A stretch of DNA of 14,197 nucleotides from positions 1 through 14,197 of the forward strand of contig MNXO01000027.1 in assembly GCA_001872995.1 (NCBI GenBank), read 5' to 3'. The notes under the pieces were generated by a model. That model saw only the letters and a list, made by a program, of their open reading frames with translations. It ran no database searches and was not told where the DNA came from. Position numbers and translations under genes: made by a program. How positions within the stretch are numbered: position 1 is the stretch's first letter; every line of letters starts with the position of its first letter. Origin of the DNA: Bacteroidetes bacterium CG2_30_32_10. GTDB lineage: Bacteria > Bacteroidota > Bacteroidia > Bacteroidales > CG2-30-32-10. This document shows, in pieces, positions 6,463 through 14,107 of this stretch.

Positions 6463-7764
6463 ATGAAAACATTAAATTATAGATTTGAAACCTTACAAGT
6501 GCATGCAGGACAAGAAGTTGACCCAACCACCTTATCAAGAGCGGTACCCATTTATCAAACAACCTCTTATTTGTTTAAAAACTCGCAACATGGTGCCGAT
6601 TTGTTTGCATTAAAAGAATTTGGCAACATTTATACGCGTTTGATGAACCCAACGACCGATGTTTTTGAAAAAAGAATGGCTGCTTTAGAAGGTGGTATTG
6701 CCGCTTTAGCGGTTGCATCTGGTCATGCAGCCCAATTTATAGCCTTAAACAATATTTTAAATGCAGGTGATAATTTTGTTTCTACTTCTTTTCTTTATGG
6801 TGGCACTTACAATCAGTTTAAAATTGCGTTTAAAAGATTAGGAATACAAGTGAAGTTTGCTAAAGGACACCAAGTAAAAGAATATGAGAATTTGATTGAT
6901 AATAAAACAAAAGCAATTTATATAGAAACCATTGGTAATCCAAAATTTAATATTCCCGATTTTGATGCGTTAGCAGCATTGGCTAAGAAATACGACATTC
7001 CTTTAATTGTTGATAATACTTTTGCAGGAGGCGGGTATTTGTGTCAGCCATTGAAATTAGGTGCAAACATTGTGGTTGAGTCGGCAACTAAGTGGATTGG
7101 TGGTCATGGAACAAGCATGGGAGGAGTTATTGTGGACGGAGGAAATTATAATTGGGGCAACGGTAAATTTCCTCAATTTAGTAAGCCTTCTGAGAGTTAT
7201 CATGGATTAAATTTTTGGGAAACATTTGGAGATAAAAGTCCTTATGGGAATATTGCTTTTATTACCAGAGCAAGAGTGGAAGGCTTAAGAGATTTTGGTC
7301 CGGCAATTAGCCCTTTCAATTCTTTTCAATTAATTCAGGGATTAGAGACCTTATCTCTCAGGATGGAACGTCATACTTCTAATGCCTTGGAACTGGCTTT
7401 ATGGTTAGAGAACCATCTTAAAGTTGACAAAGTAAATTATCCAGGATTAGAAAGTAGTTTATACCATCCGATGGCAAAAAAATATTTGAAAAATGGATTT
7501 GGCGGTGTTTTATCTTTTACTTTAAAAGGAAACAAAGAAAACACTATTAAATTTATTGATAATCTCAAACTAACAAGCCACCTTGCCAACGTGGGAGATA
7601 CAAAAACATTGATTATTCAACCTGCAGCTACTACTCATCAGCAACTTAGCGAAGAAGAACAATTAGCTTCGGGGGTTTTACCAAACTTATTACTTGTTTC
7701 TGTGGGTATAGAGCATATTGAGGATATTAAAAATGATTTTGAACAAGCATTTAATAAAATTTAA
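6463..7764 (+). CDS. metY: O-acetylhomoserine sulfhydrylase (MetY-type PLP enzyme)
   Basis: A 433-residue cytoplasmic enzyme of the Cys/Met-metabolism PLP family. It would convert O-acetylhomoserine and sulfide to homocysteine and acetate. The N-terminus (ETLQVHAGQEVDPTT) and length (about 430 rather than the 380-400 of cystathionine synthases and lyases) point to MetY rather than MetB/MetC. Visible cofactor residues are Tyr57 and Arg59 (YTRLMNPT), Asp184 (VDNTFAGG) and the Schiff-base Lys210 in ESATKWIGGHGTS. The region 227-262 is the loop typical of MetY. The C-terminal LIIQPAATTHQQL and LLLVSVGIEHIEDI close the fold. It is the first gene after the SAM riboswitch and is followed after 2 bp by metA, so the enzyme making its substrate is cotranslated or at least cotranscribed. 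Confidence 0.95.
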   Translation: MKTLNYRFETLQVHAGQEVDPTTLSRAVPIYQTTSYLFKNSQHGADLFALKEFGNIYTRLMNPTTDVFEKRMAALEGGIAALAVASGHAAQFIALNNILNAGDNFVSTSFLYGGTYNQFKIAFKRLGIQVKFAKGHQVKEYENLIDNKTKAIYIETIGNPKFNIPDFDALAALAKKYDIPLIVDNTFAGGGYLCQPLKLGANIVVESATKWIGGHGTSMGGVIVDGGNYNWGNGKFPQFSKPSESYHGLNFWETFGDKSPYGNIAFITRARVEGLRDFGPAISPFNSFQLIQGLETLSLRMERHTSNALELALWLENHLKVDKVNYPGLESSLYHPMAKKYLKNGFGGVLSFTLKGNKENTIKFIDNLKLTSHLANVGDTKTLIIQPAATTHQQLSEEEQLASGVLPNLLLVSVGIEHIEDIKNDFEQAFNKI

Positions 7765-7766
7765 AT

Positions 7767-8657
7767 ATGAGCATCATCGTAAATGATAATTTATTCGCTT
7801 TAGCACCTTTAAAAAAAGAGGGCTTTCAAATAGAAGGCAAGTCTAAGGCTAACATTGATAAAAACAATTTGCTAAAAATAGCTATTTTAAATCTAATGCC
7901 AAATAAGCAAACTACCGAATTGCAATTGCTTCGAGTGTTGAATAATGAACAATATGCTATTGATATAGAGTTTGTTTATGTTTCATCTCATCAATCGAAA
8001 ACCACCTCGGAGGAATACCTTAAAAAAAGCTATCATTCTTTTGATGAAATTAAAAATAGTCATTGGGATGGGATGATTGTTACAGGAGCACCTGTAGAAC
8101 TATTGGATTTTAAAGAAGTTAATTATTGGAATGAATTGAAACAAATAATGGATTGGGCGCTAAGCAACGTTACATCCACTTTTTTTATTTGCTGGGGAGC
8201 ACAAGCGGCTTTGTTTCATTATTATAATATTCCAAAATATAAGCTTTCAGAAAAAATGTTTGGCGTGTTTAATCATCAAATTAATCATGAAATTGCGATT
8301 TTAAAAGAAATTCATAATCCATACTTAGCTCCTCATTCCCGACACACAAGCATTGTCAGAGATGATATCGAAAAAGTATCTGATTTAAAGATTATTTCAA
8401 CATCTGAAAAAGCGGGTATTTATATTTTGGCTAATGAAGCAAAGAAACAATTTTTTGTTACTGGTCATTCTGAATATGATGTAAACACATTGAAAGATGA
8501 GTATTTTAGAGACTTACAAAAAGGTTTACCAATTTTAAAACCACAAAATTATTTCCCTAATAATGATGAAAACAAGGCTCCAATTAATACCTGGAAAACC
8601 AATGCTCATCTTTTATATGGTAATTGGCTCAATTACTATGTGAATTCAAAAAAATAA
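7767..8657 (+). CDS. metA: Homoserine O-acetyltransferase, MetA family (MetAA)
   Basis: A 296-residue MetA-family acyltransferase that activates homoserine. The nucleophile is Cys142 in ICWGAQAALFHYYNIPK; His234 and Glu236 (VTGHSEYD) complete the catalytic set. Other family blocks are ILNLMPNKQTTELQLLR (41-56) and HSRHTSIVRDDI (190-201). Residue 111 in TGAPVELLDF is Glu, whereas the succinyl-specific E. coli enzyme has Gly there; Glu at this position is the published marker of acetyl-CoA use. So O-acetylhomoserine is the predicted product although many databases label the family succinyltransferase. This agrees with MetY next door. It starts 2 bp after the metY stop. Confidence 0.94.
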   Translation: MSIIVNDNLFALAPLKKEGFQIEGKSKANIDKNNLLKIAILNLMPNKQTTELQLLRVLNNEQYAIDIEFVYVSSHQSKTTSEEYLKKSYHSFDEIKNSHWDGMIVTGAPVELLDFKEVNYWNELKQIMDWALSNVTSTFFICWGAQAALFHYYNIPKYKLSEKMFGVFNHQINHEIAILKEIHNPYLAPHSRHTSIVRDDIEKVSDLKIISTSEKAGIYILANEAKKQFFVTGHSEYDVNTLKDEYFRDLQKGLPILKPQNYFPNNDENKAPINTWKTNAHLLYGNWLNYYVNSKK

Positions 8658-8683
8658 CTGTTAATCATTAAAAAACAAAAAAA

Positions 8684-9874
8684 ATGACAAATAGAAAAAA
8701 ACTTACTTTAGGATTGTTTGGTTTTGGCTGCGTAGGAAAAGGATTGTACGATGTGCTCAATCAAACTACCGGAATTCAAGCAAATATTAAAAAGATTTGT
8801 GTAAAACATAAAGATAAATTGCGCCCTATTGCGATGGAACATTTTACTTTTGATAAAAATGAATTATTAGAAGATAATGAAATTGATATTATTATAGAAT
8901 TAATTGATAATGCTGATGATGCTTTTGAAATTTTAGAAAAAGCCTTGCAAAAAGGCAAAGCGGTGGTAACTGCAAATAAAAAAATGATAGCAGAACATCT
9001 TCCAGAGATACTGACACTGCAATCTAAATATAATAAGCCTATTCTTTATGAAGGTGCTTCTTGTGGAAGTATTCCCATTATTAGAAATTTAGAAGAATAT
9101 TACGATAACGAATTACTCGACATTGTGGAAGGCATTTATAATGGAACCACCAATTACATCCTTTCAAAAATGTTTAATGAAAATAGAACTTATGCTGATG
9201 TATTGAAAGATGCACAAAAACTTGGTTTTGCAGAAAGCGATCCAACATTGGATGTAGAAGGTTATGACACCAAGTCGAAAGTAGTGATTAATAATTTTCA
9301 CGCTTTTGGGGTTATATCTCATCCAAATGAGCTATTTAATTATGGAATACAAAATATTTCAATTCATGACATTCGTTTTGCTAAAGAAAAGAATCTAAAA
9401 ATCAGATTGCTTGCTTCTACCAAAAAGTATGATAAAGAATTGGTTTGTTTTGTAATGCCCCAGTTTGTTGATAAGAGTAATCCGCTTTATTTTATTGAAG
9501 ACGAATACAATGCAGTGATGCTTCAAGGGGTATTTACCGAAAATCAATTGTTTAAAGGCAAAGGTGCTGGTGCATTTCCTACTGCTTCAGCAGTTTTATC
9601 TGATATTTCTGCTTTAACTTACAACTATTCCTATGAATTTAAAAAACATTATCAAAATCTTGATTTTTTTATCAATCAAAGTAAAAAATTAAAAGTTTAT
9701 TTTAGGTATAAAGAAGAAAAGTCTATTGAAGCCATTCAAATGCAAAACATAGAAGTATCATACAAAAGCGAAGATTACAAATATGTGATCGGAGAAGTAA
9801 ATTTAAGTAATTTAATAAACAATAAAGCATTAAAAAATCCCGATGTGTTTATTGGATTGCTTTCTGTTAAATAA
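8684..9874 (+). CDS. hom: Monofunctional homoserine dehydrogenase
   Basis: A 396-residue NAD(P)H-dependent enzyme reducing aspartate semialdehyde to homoserine. The nucleotide-binding site is GLFGFGCVGKG (10-20). The catalytic domain holds NGTTNYIL (153-160) and GFAESDPTLDVEGYDTKSK (181-199), where Glu184, Asp190, Asp195 and Lys199 line up with the catalytic and substrate residues of yeast Hom6. No aspartokinase domain is fused. Past about residue 310 the tail is 80-90 residues (LKVYFRYKEEKSIEAI, YKYVIGEVNLSNLI) that could be a degenerate ACT-like or family-specific domain; I cannot identify it. It is third in the SAM-controlled operon, 26 bp after metA, so it is probably a homoserine supply dedicated to methionine, separate from any bifunctional ThrA enzyme elsewhere. 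Confidence 0.93.
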   Translation: MTNRKKLTLGLFGFGCVGKGLYDVLNQTTGIQANIKKICVKHKDKLRPIAMEHFTFDKNELLEDNEIDIIIELIDNADDAFEILEKALQKGKAVVTANKKMIAEHLPEILTLQSKYNKPILYEGASCGSIPIIRNLEEYYDNELLDIVEGIYNGTTNYILSKMFNENRTYADVLKDAQKLGFAESDPTLDVEGYDTKSKVVINNFHAFGVISHPNELFNYGIQNISIHDIRFAKEKNLKIRLLASTKKYDKELVCFVMPQFVDKSNPLYFIEDEYNAVMLQGVFTENQLFKGKGAGAFPTASAVLSDISALTYNYSYEFKKHYQNLDFFINQSKKLKVYFRYKEEKSIEAIQMQNIEVSYKSEDYKYVIGEVNLSNLINNKALKNPDVFIGLLSVK

Positions 9875-9875
9875 A

Positions 9876-9930
9876 AAGAGTAGTTGTGTTTCTTTTTTTC
9901 TCATGCTTTTAAAAGCACAACTATTTCTTT
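9876..9930. terminator. Convergent terminator between hom and the DUF5723-type gene
   Basis: TAGTTGTG (9881-9888) pairs with CACAACTA (9916-9923). The outer AAAAGA/TCTTTT tracts extend the stem imperfectly, and the loop contains the palindrome GCTTTTAAAAGC (9905-9916). T-runs flank the structure on both strands. The TAG of the minus-strand gene (9921-9923) is part of the stem. Confidence 0.65.
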
Positions 9931-11447
9931 TTATGTTTCCATCTGTTCGATTCGGTATCAATTTTATCAGGACAATTACAGTCTTCCGCTTTTTTCTTTG
10001 GTTTATATTCAAAAGGTTTGTATTTAGTAGGGCATTTACCTTTTAAGAGATTGATGCGTAAAGAAAAATACAAATCGGCACCCGTAAGGTCGTTGAAGTT
10101 AAAGAAAGAACCAAGTTTTTCGGTACCAATAGAAAAATTCATGAAACGAAATGCCAAACCTACTCTTGGGTGGCGATAATCGTAAAGCGAAAGAGGCACA
10201 TTGCACTCAAACCACCTTTTTTCATAACGTGGAGTAAACGCTAATATGGTTGGTCGGCTCACGTGGTTTTTGTAAAGGTTAAAATCTTTGATGATGGTAG
10301 CATTAAAATACCAATCTTTTCTGTAATGATAATCATATTGAATACAAAGAGCAGAGGGCAACCCAATTTTATAACCATCACCCGAAAAAGATTGTATTGA
10401 ATTATGATATATGCTATTACTAAGTGTATTATTAAATCCATCAATGGTGGTTATCGCATAAAATGGTCTAATATTTATAGAATCTTGTGTATTTGTGCTT
10501 AAACCATACGTTTTCCCAACTTTATAATTAATGCCTCCCAAATCGATTATCGAAACACCAATTCTATAATCATAATCTTGATATTTTGATTTACATGCTT
10601 GCGTAATTGAACCAAATGTTGGTTTAGCATAGTTTTTTAACTTTGTATAGGTGATACCAATATCAAAAGCCCAACCCTTACCTTTGGAAATGCCACTAGT
10701 TCCGAAACCTGTAACATCATCATTGCTTCTGCCAATAATACCATATTCTGCATCAAGTTTATTAATAACAAGCATAGTGTCGTTGGTTACTGCATAATTC
10801 GCTGTTCTTCCTGTAAGATAAGAACCATCGAAACCCCACAAACGACGAATAGAAAGACCAAATGACCAGCTATCTTTATTTTTCAGTTTAAACTGATATG
10901 CATAACTGAAACCTATTTCCCCCCAAGTTAGTTCGGCAATCTTAAAGTTGCTGGTTGAATAATTGATATTCTGTTGTGGCGTGGAATATAATCCTTCATA
11001 AGCAAACTTTGCAGTTGGCAATTCAATTCCTCTGATAGATGTAACAGAACGAATGGCATCATGGATGGCAAAAGCGTGATTGCCATAAACCAACATCGCT
11101 GAGGGTCCATTCAGACGAAAGTTTACGTAAGCATTTTTTTTGTAATTATCCGTATAGTAGTCTAAAATATATTTGCCTTTGGCAGCCATAGGAAAGTCGG
11201 GATTTCTTTTAAAAGCCTCTATTGTACTATGATTGCCGCTTGGCACATATACATAGTTATTATGAAGAAATATATCGCAAGTTAGAAAATTAATGTCTAA
11301 ATAAAGTTTAGAATTAATCATAGAACTGGGGTTGGTCATTACACCATTAACTCCTGCATAATTTCCATTGACCAAACCAAAGGTTTCTTGCGAATAAACA
11401 CTGAACAAGCTAAAAAGAGCTGTTAAGAAAACAAATATTTTTTTCAA
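9921..11447 (-). CDS. DUF5723-type outer-membrane beta-barrel protein
   Basis: A 508-residue exported protein. Residues 1-20 are a signal peptide (VYSQ end). The mature start, with LVNGNYAGVNGVMTNPSSM then KLYLDINFL, is the pattern of Bacteroidota DUF5723 proteins, which resemble FadL/PorV-like barrels with an N-terminal plug segment. Repeated amphipathic strands rich in aromatics follow (WGEIGFSYAYQFKL, WSFGLSIRRLWGF, WAFDIGITYTKL, DYRIGVSIIDLGG, LYFSLRINLLKG). Many relatives continue into an OmpA-like domain; this one ends instead in a short basic, Cys-containing tail (CNCPDK ... WKHKKK). The function is unknown; outer-membrane location is inferred from signal and strand pattern. It is transcribed alone, convergent with the met operon. 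Confidence 0.8.
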   Translation of the reverse strand: MKKIFVFLTALFSLFSVYSQETFGLVNGNYAGVNGVMTNPSSMINSKLYLDINFLTCDIFLHNNYVYVPSGNHSTIEAFKRNPDFPMAAKGKYILDYYTDNYKKNAYVNFRLNGPSAMLVYGNHAFAIHDAIRSVTSIRGIELPTAKFAYEGLYSTPQQNINYSTSNFKIAELTWGEIGFSYAYQFKLKNKDSWSFGLSIRRLWGFDGSYLTGRTANYAVTNDTMLVINKLDAEYGIIGRSNDDVTGFGTSGISKGKGWAFDIGITYTKLKNYAKPTFGSITQACKSKYQDYDYRIGVSIIDLGGINYKVGKTYGLSTNTQDSINIRPFYAITTIDGFNNTLSNSIYHNSIQSFSGDGYKIGLPSALCIQYDYHYRKDWYFNATIIKDFNLYKNHVSRPTILAFTPRYEKRWFECNVPLSLYDYRHPRVGLAFRFMNFSIGTEKLGSFFNFNDLTGADLYFSLRINLLKGKCPTKYKPFEYKPKKKAEDCNCPDKIDTESNRWKHKKK

Positions 11448-11473
11448 AAGGATTATATTTTAAAAAGCAAAGG

Positions 11474-11481
11474 CAAATATA
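11474..11481 (-). promoter_or_regulatory. Promoter -7 box (TATATTTG) for the DUF5723-type gene
   Basis: On the minus strand 11481-11474 reads TATATTTG, fitting TAnnTTTG, 27 nt upstream of the start codon. No clear -33 box is seen. The divergent gene at 11653 may use TATGTTTG at 11511-11518, which is weaker because of its distance. Confidence 0.38.
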
Positions 11482-11652
11482 TATATTTTTTATGCTATAA
11501 AGGTTGAAAGTATGTTTGTAATAAATCAAAAATGTTTTTTCAACAAATAGAATTAACTGAAATAAAAGCAAATATCTTTTTAAAACATCAAAAATCCCAT
11601 GTTTTTAATTATATGGTATTATTATTGTTGAATTTTTTTACAAAAAAGCAAA

Positions 11653-12441
11653 ATGAAAATAAATACAATTGGCAATAACTTTTCGTTTTTGGTGATTTTG
11701 CTAATTATCAGTTTTAGAGTTTATGGTCAAACTAAAATATTTGTTGATAAAAGAAGTGGTGTAGAAATAATATTTAATACCCCTGAGGTATTTTTTCCAC
11801 AATCGTGGTATGATTCTCCAAGCAATGCTAAGATTGAAACCTTAGATTCGGATGACGATATTAGTAGATCATTAAAAATTGTTAAGAAGGCATTGCAAAA
11901 ATACCCTGTTAATATATTGAAATCTAACTTGAAAAAGGTATATGTATTTTATGATATTGAATTTTACAAAGTAGGGTACGGCGGTACTTATTGGGAAGAC
12001 AATGTATATATTACCAATAAAGGAATTCCAAATGGATATGATGATATTTTTGTTGAACAACTTTTTCATGCTGAATTTTCAAGCATTCTATATCTCAATT
12101 ATAAACAATATTTTGATAAGAAGTCTTGGAAAGAAGCAAATGCTCCCAATGTTGGATATGGTGATGGAGGATATGAGGCAATAAAAAATGGAAGCGATTC
12201 TGAAGATTTTGATGAAGAAACCAATAATCAATGTTTTTTAACACAATATGGTATGTCTGATATGGAAAATGACTTTAATTCGTTTGCTAAAAATTTATTC
12301 AGCAGCGACCCTGGCTTTTGGGAATTATTTTCTAAGTATAAAAGGTTGAATAAAAAGCTAAATTTAATAATAAAGTTTTATTATTCCATAGATCCGCAGT
12401 TTACAATAGAATTCTTCAGAAAAGTCTCTACTGAATATTAA
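11653..12441 (+). CDS. Exported protein resembling a zinc metallopeptidase with a degenerate active site
   Basis: A 262-residue protein with a signal peptide (residues 1-26, ending VYGQ). The layout resembles zincin-type putative zinc-binding metallopeptidases of Bacteroidota: a segment with KKVYVFYDIEFYKVGYGGTYW, then an active-site-like helix LFHAEFSSILYLNY, then CFLTQYGMSDMENDFNSFAKNLF where such enzymes carry a downstream acidic ligand, and a C-terminal helix ending with IKFYYSIDP. The helix does not contain HExxH: it reads HAEFSS, so the paired zinc histidines are missing. It may be a pseudoenzyme or belong to a family with a different motif. No T9SS tail or lipobox is present, so it is probably periplasmic. 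No operon partner is evident. The family assignment is from motif resemblance only. Confidence 0.72.
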   Translation: MKINTIGNNFSFLVILLIISFRVYGQTKIFVDKRSGVEIIFNTPEVFFPQSWYDSPSNAKIETLDSDDDISRSLKIVKKALQKYPVNILKSNLKKVYVFYDIEFYKVGYGGTYWEDNVYITNKGIPNGYDDIFVEQLFHAEFSSILYLNYKQYFDKKSWKEANAPNVGYGDGGYEAIKNGSDSEDFDEETNNQCFLTQYGMSDMENDFNSFAKNLFSSDPGFWELFSKYKRLNKKLNLIIKFYYSIDPQFTIEFFRKVSTEY

Positions 12442-12446
12442 CCCAA

Positions 12447-12469
12447 ATTGCTCATTAGAAATGAGCAAT
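12447..12469 (+). terminator. Stem-loop after the metallopeptidase-like gene
   Basis: ATTGCTCATT and AATGAGCAAT form a 10-bp perfect stem around a 3-nt loop (AGA), five bp after the stop codon. No T-run follows (CGATTAAG), so it may stabilise the 3' end or give weak termination rather than act as a standard intrinsic terminator. Confidence 0.5.
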
Positions 12470-12526
12470 CGATTAAGATGTTGTAATTCATTTTTTTGCA
12501 AAATTGAAACACCATCTAAATCGGGA

Positions 12527-12589
12527 TTAATCCCAACTAAATCAAATAGTTCGATTTTTCAAATCTTCTTTTGATTTAGTTGGGATTAA
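12527..12589. repeat. 20-bp perfect inverted repeat in the intergenic region
   Basis: The 20-base arms 12527-12546 and 12570-12589 (TTTGATTTAGTTGGGATTAA on the right) are exact reverse complements around a 23-nt spacer. The left arm overlaps a 12-bp palindrome GGGATTAATCCC (12523-12534). There is no ORF. It could be a solitary insertion footprint, a small palindromic repeat, or an operator/terminator ahead of the C39-like gene. Confidence 0.75.
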
Positions 12590-12612
12590 CAAACAATTTG
12601 TTTTTTGAAGGT

Positions 12613-12644
12613 TTTGTTTTCTACCAAAATATTTTATAATTTAG
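12613..12644 (+). promoter_or_regulatory. Possible promoter of the C39-like peptidase gene
   Basis: TTTG (12613-12616), a 20-nt spacer and TAATTTAG (12637-12644) match the Bacteroidota promoter with one change in the -7 box. It lies about 45 nt upstream of the start codon and 24 bp after the inverted repeat. Confidence 0.35.
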
Positions 12645-12689
12645 TGGTTTCAATTTATATGGATAACAAAGAATCTTTAAAATACATAA

Positions 12690-13430
12690 ATGATGAAATT
12701 AAAAACAATATTCATTAGTATAATGCTATTATTATCAAATTTATTTGTTTTTGCTCAAGAGTTTGATTTACTAACGGGTCCTTTTTATGATACCACCAAT
12801 TATATTGCACCGCAGCCATTAAATAATGATGTTAAAGGAATAATTCCTATCACCCATTATCAGCAATGCAATCAATCGTGGAGCGGAAATTTATATGGAA
12901 TTGGTGATTGTTCTACTATTTGTGCAAATGGATGTGCGATGTCTTCAGGAGCTATGTTACTAAAAGTAAATGGAGTAAACGTAAACCCAGGACAACTAAA
13001 TACTTGGCTAAAAAACAATAGTGGTTATTCAGGCTGTAGTGTTCTTTGGACTTCAGTAGATAATTACCCAGGAAGCACAATGACATGGTATGGCTCTGCC
13101 ACCTATAGTTTGTCAATAATTAAATCGGAGATTGATGCTGGTAATCCTGTAATTGTTCACGTTAATAGAACTTCACCCTGTGCTCATTTTCTTGTTATAT
13201 ATGGTTACAATGGCTCTGGAACTAGTGCTAGTAACTTTTTAGTTGCCGATCCCGCTACTTCTACCTTTCCTAAATATTGGTCAGATTATTCGGTTTGTTC
13301 TGAAACTTATGCATTAAGAATTTTCCATCACGTTACACACCTTGCACCAACCCATCTACGCCAATATGTTTTTCTCCAGGCACAATTACAAGTCCAGGAA
13401 CAATTATTAATACAACCACTCCCACTCTAA
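12690..13430 (+). CDS. Secreted C39-like cysteine peptidase, frame broken after the catalytic domain
   Basis: The ORF gives 246 residues. A signal peptide covers 1-23 (FVFAQ). Residues 50-213 match the papain-like C39_2 fold: HYQQCNQSW near the oxyanion Gln, catalytic Cys82 in NGCAMSSGAML, His166 in CAHFLVIYGYNG and Asp187 in VADPAT, all in the usual order. It would cleave peptides outside the cell; the substrate is unknown. After IFHHVT (about 211-216) the translated tail becomes Gln/Leu/Pro-rich and unlike any domain, while the -1 frame carries a sensible continuation. The real protein is therefore probably 12690-13948, about 419 residues, with one base missing near 13330-13345. The start could also be Met2 at 12693. 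Confidence 0.88.
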   Translation: MMKLKTIFISIMLLLSNLFVFAQEFDLLTGPFYDTTNYIAPQPLNNDVKGIIPITHYQQCNQSWSGNLYGIGDCSTICANGCAMSSGAMLLKVNGVNVNPGQLNTWLKNNSGYSGCSVLWTSVDNYPGSTMTWYGSATYSLSIIKSEIDAGNPVIVHVNRTSPCAHFLVIYGYNGSGTSASNFLVADPATSTFPKYWSDYSVCSETYALRIFHHVTHLAPTHLRQYVFLQAQLQVQEQLLIQPLPL

Positions 13431-13948
13431 CATGGAACACCGTATCAGGAGCAACTGATTATGATGTTTTTATAAGGAAAGATCCGCTAACTTCGGGTCC
13501 TCTTGTTCTTCAACAATACTGTGTTAGCGGACACTCTTTTATTGTCCCAACAAATATATTAGTTAATAATGGTTTATACCGATGGAATGTACAAGCAAAT
13601 GTAAATTGTAATGAATGCGAAAGCGGCTATAGTTCACCATTATATTTTCAAGTGCAAACCAATGTTGGTATTGATGATGATATAAACATTACAAACCTTT
13701 CAGTTTTTCCTAATCCAAATAGTGGAGATTTTACAATTGAACTATTTAGCTTAAATAAAGAATACATAACTATTGAAATTATCAATACTTTAGGACAAAT
13801 AATATACAAACAGCAGAAATACTTAGATAGTGGAAATAATAAAGTTGAAATAAACATAGAAAATACAATGGAAGGCATTTATGTAATAAAACTAAATAAC
13901 CAGACCAATAAGTTTACCCAGAAAATAATTATTAATAAACATGACTAA
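13304..13948 (+). pseudogene. Displaced C-terminal half of the C39-like peptidase: Fn3-like domain and T9SS sorting domain
   Basis: This frame is open from 13304 to TAA (13946-13948) but has no sensible start; a GTG at 13652 is within it. It encodes a Pro/Thr linker (PCTNPSTPICFSPGTI), an Fn3-like domain with LTWNTVSGATDYDVFI and GLYRWNVQANVNC, and a type A T9SS sorting domain (SVFPNPNSGDF, NTLGQIIYK, MEGIYVIKL, FTQKIIINKHD). This is the usual architecture behind a secreted Bacteroidota peptidase. The overall span 12690-13948 is 1259 nt, one short of a multiple of three, consistent with a single-base deletion rather than two separate genes. Confidence 0.85.
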
Positions 13949-14042
13949 CAGACTAAATTTTTATTTTTACTCATACTTTAATATCAATTAGCATTCAAAA
14001 AATATCATTTCAAAAACACTGTTGTCCGATAAAAATTTAAAG

Positions 14043-14069
14043 AAAAGGAAGCCTTAAAAACTTCCTTTT
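14043..14069 (+). terminator. Hairpin terminator inside the insertion sequence, upstream of its transposase
   Basis: AAAAGGAAG (14043-14051) and CTTCCTTTT (14061-14069) form a 9-bp stem with a 9-nt loop, followed by TCTTTTTT. Placed between the element end and the transposase start, it would block transcription entering from the neighbouring gene. It also ends transcripts of the C39-like gene. Confidence 0.7.
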
Positions 14070-14107
14070 TCTTTTTTGTAGATTTGCTTCACAAAAAACT
14101 TCCTACA

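Noticed and set aside
9843..10046. + strand ORF of 67 codons across the end of hom
   Set aside because: It lies over the convergent terminator and the end of the minus-strand DUF5723-type gene, and its composition is that of an antisense shadow.
12002..12184. Short + strand ORF inside the metallopeptidase-like gene
   Set aside because: It is an overlapping frame of a gene with a signal peptide and domain-like motifs; no independent support.
13652..13948. A separate small gene with a GTG start
   Set aside because: The same frame is open well upstream and encodes an Fn3-like domain and linker; the GTG is internal to a T9SS tail that belongs to the C39-like gene.
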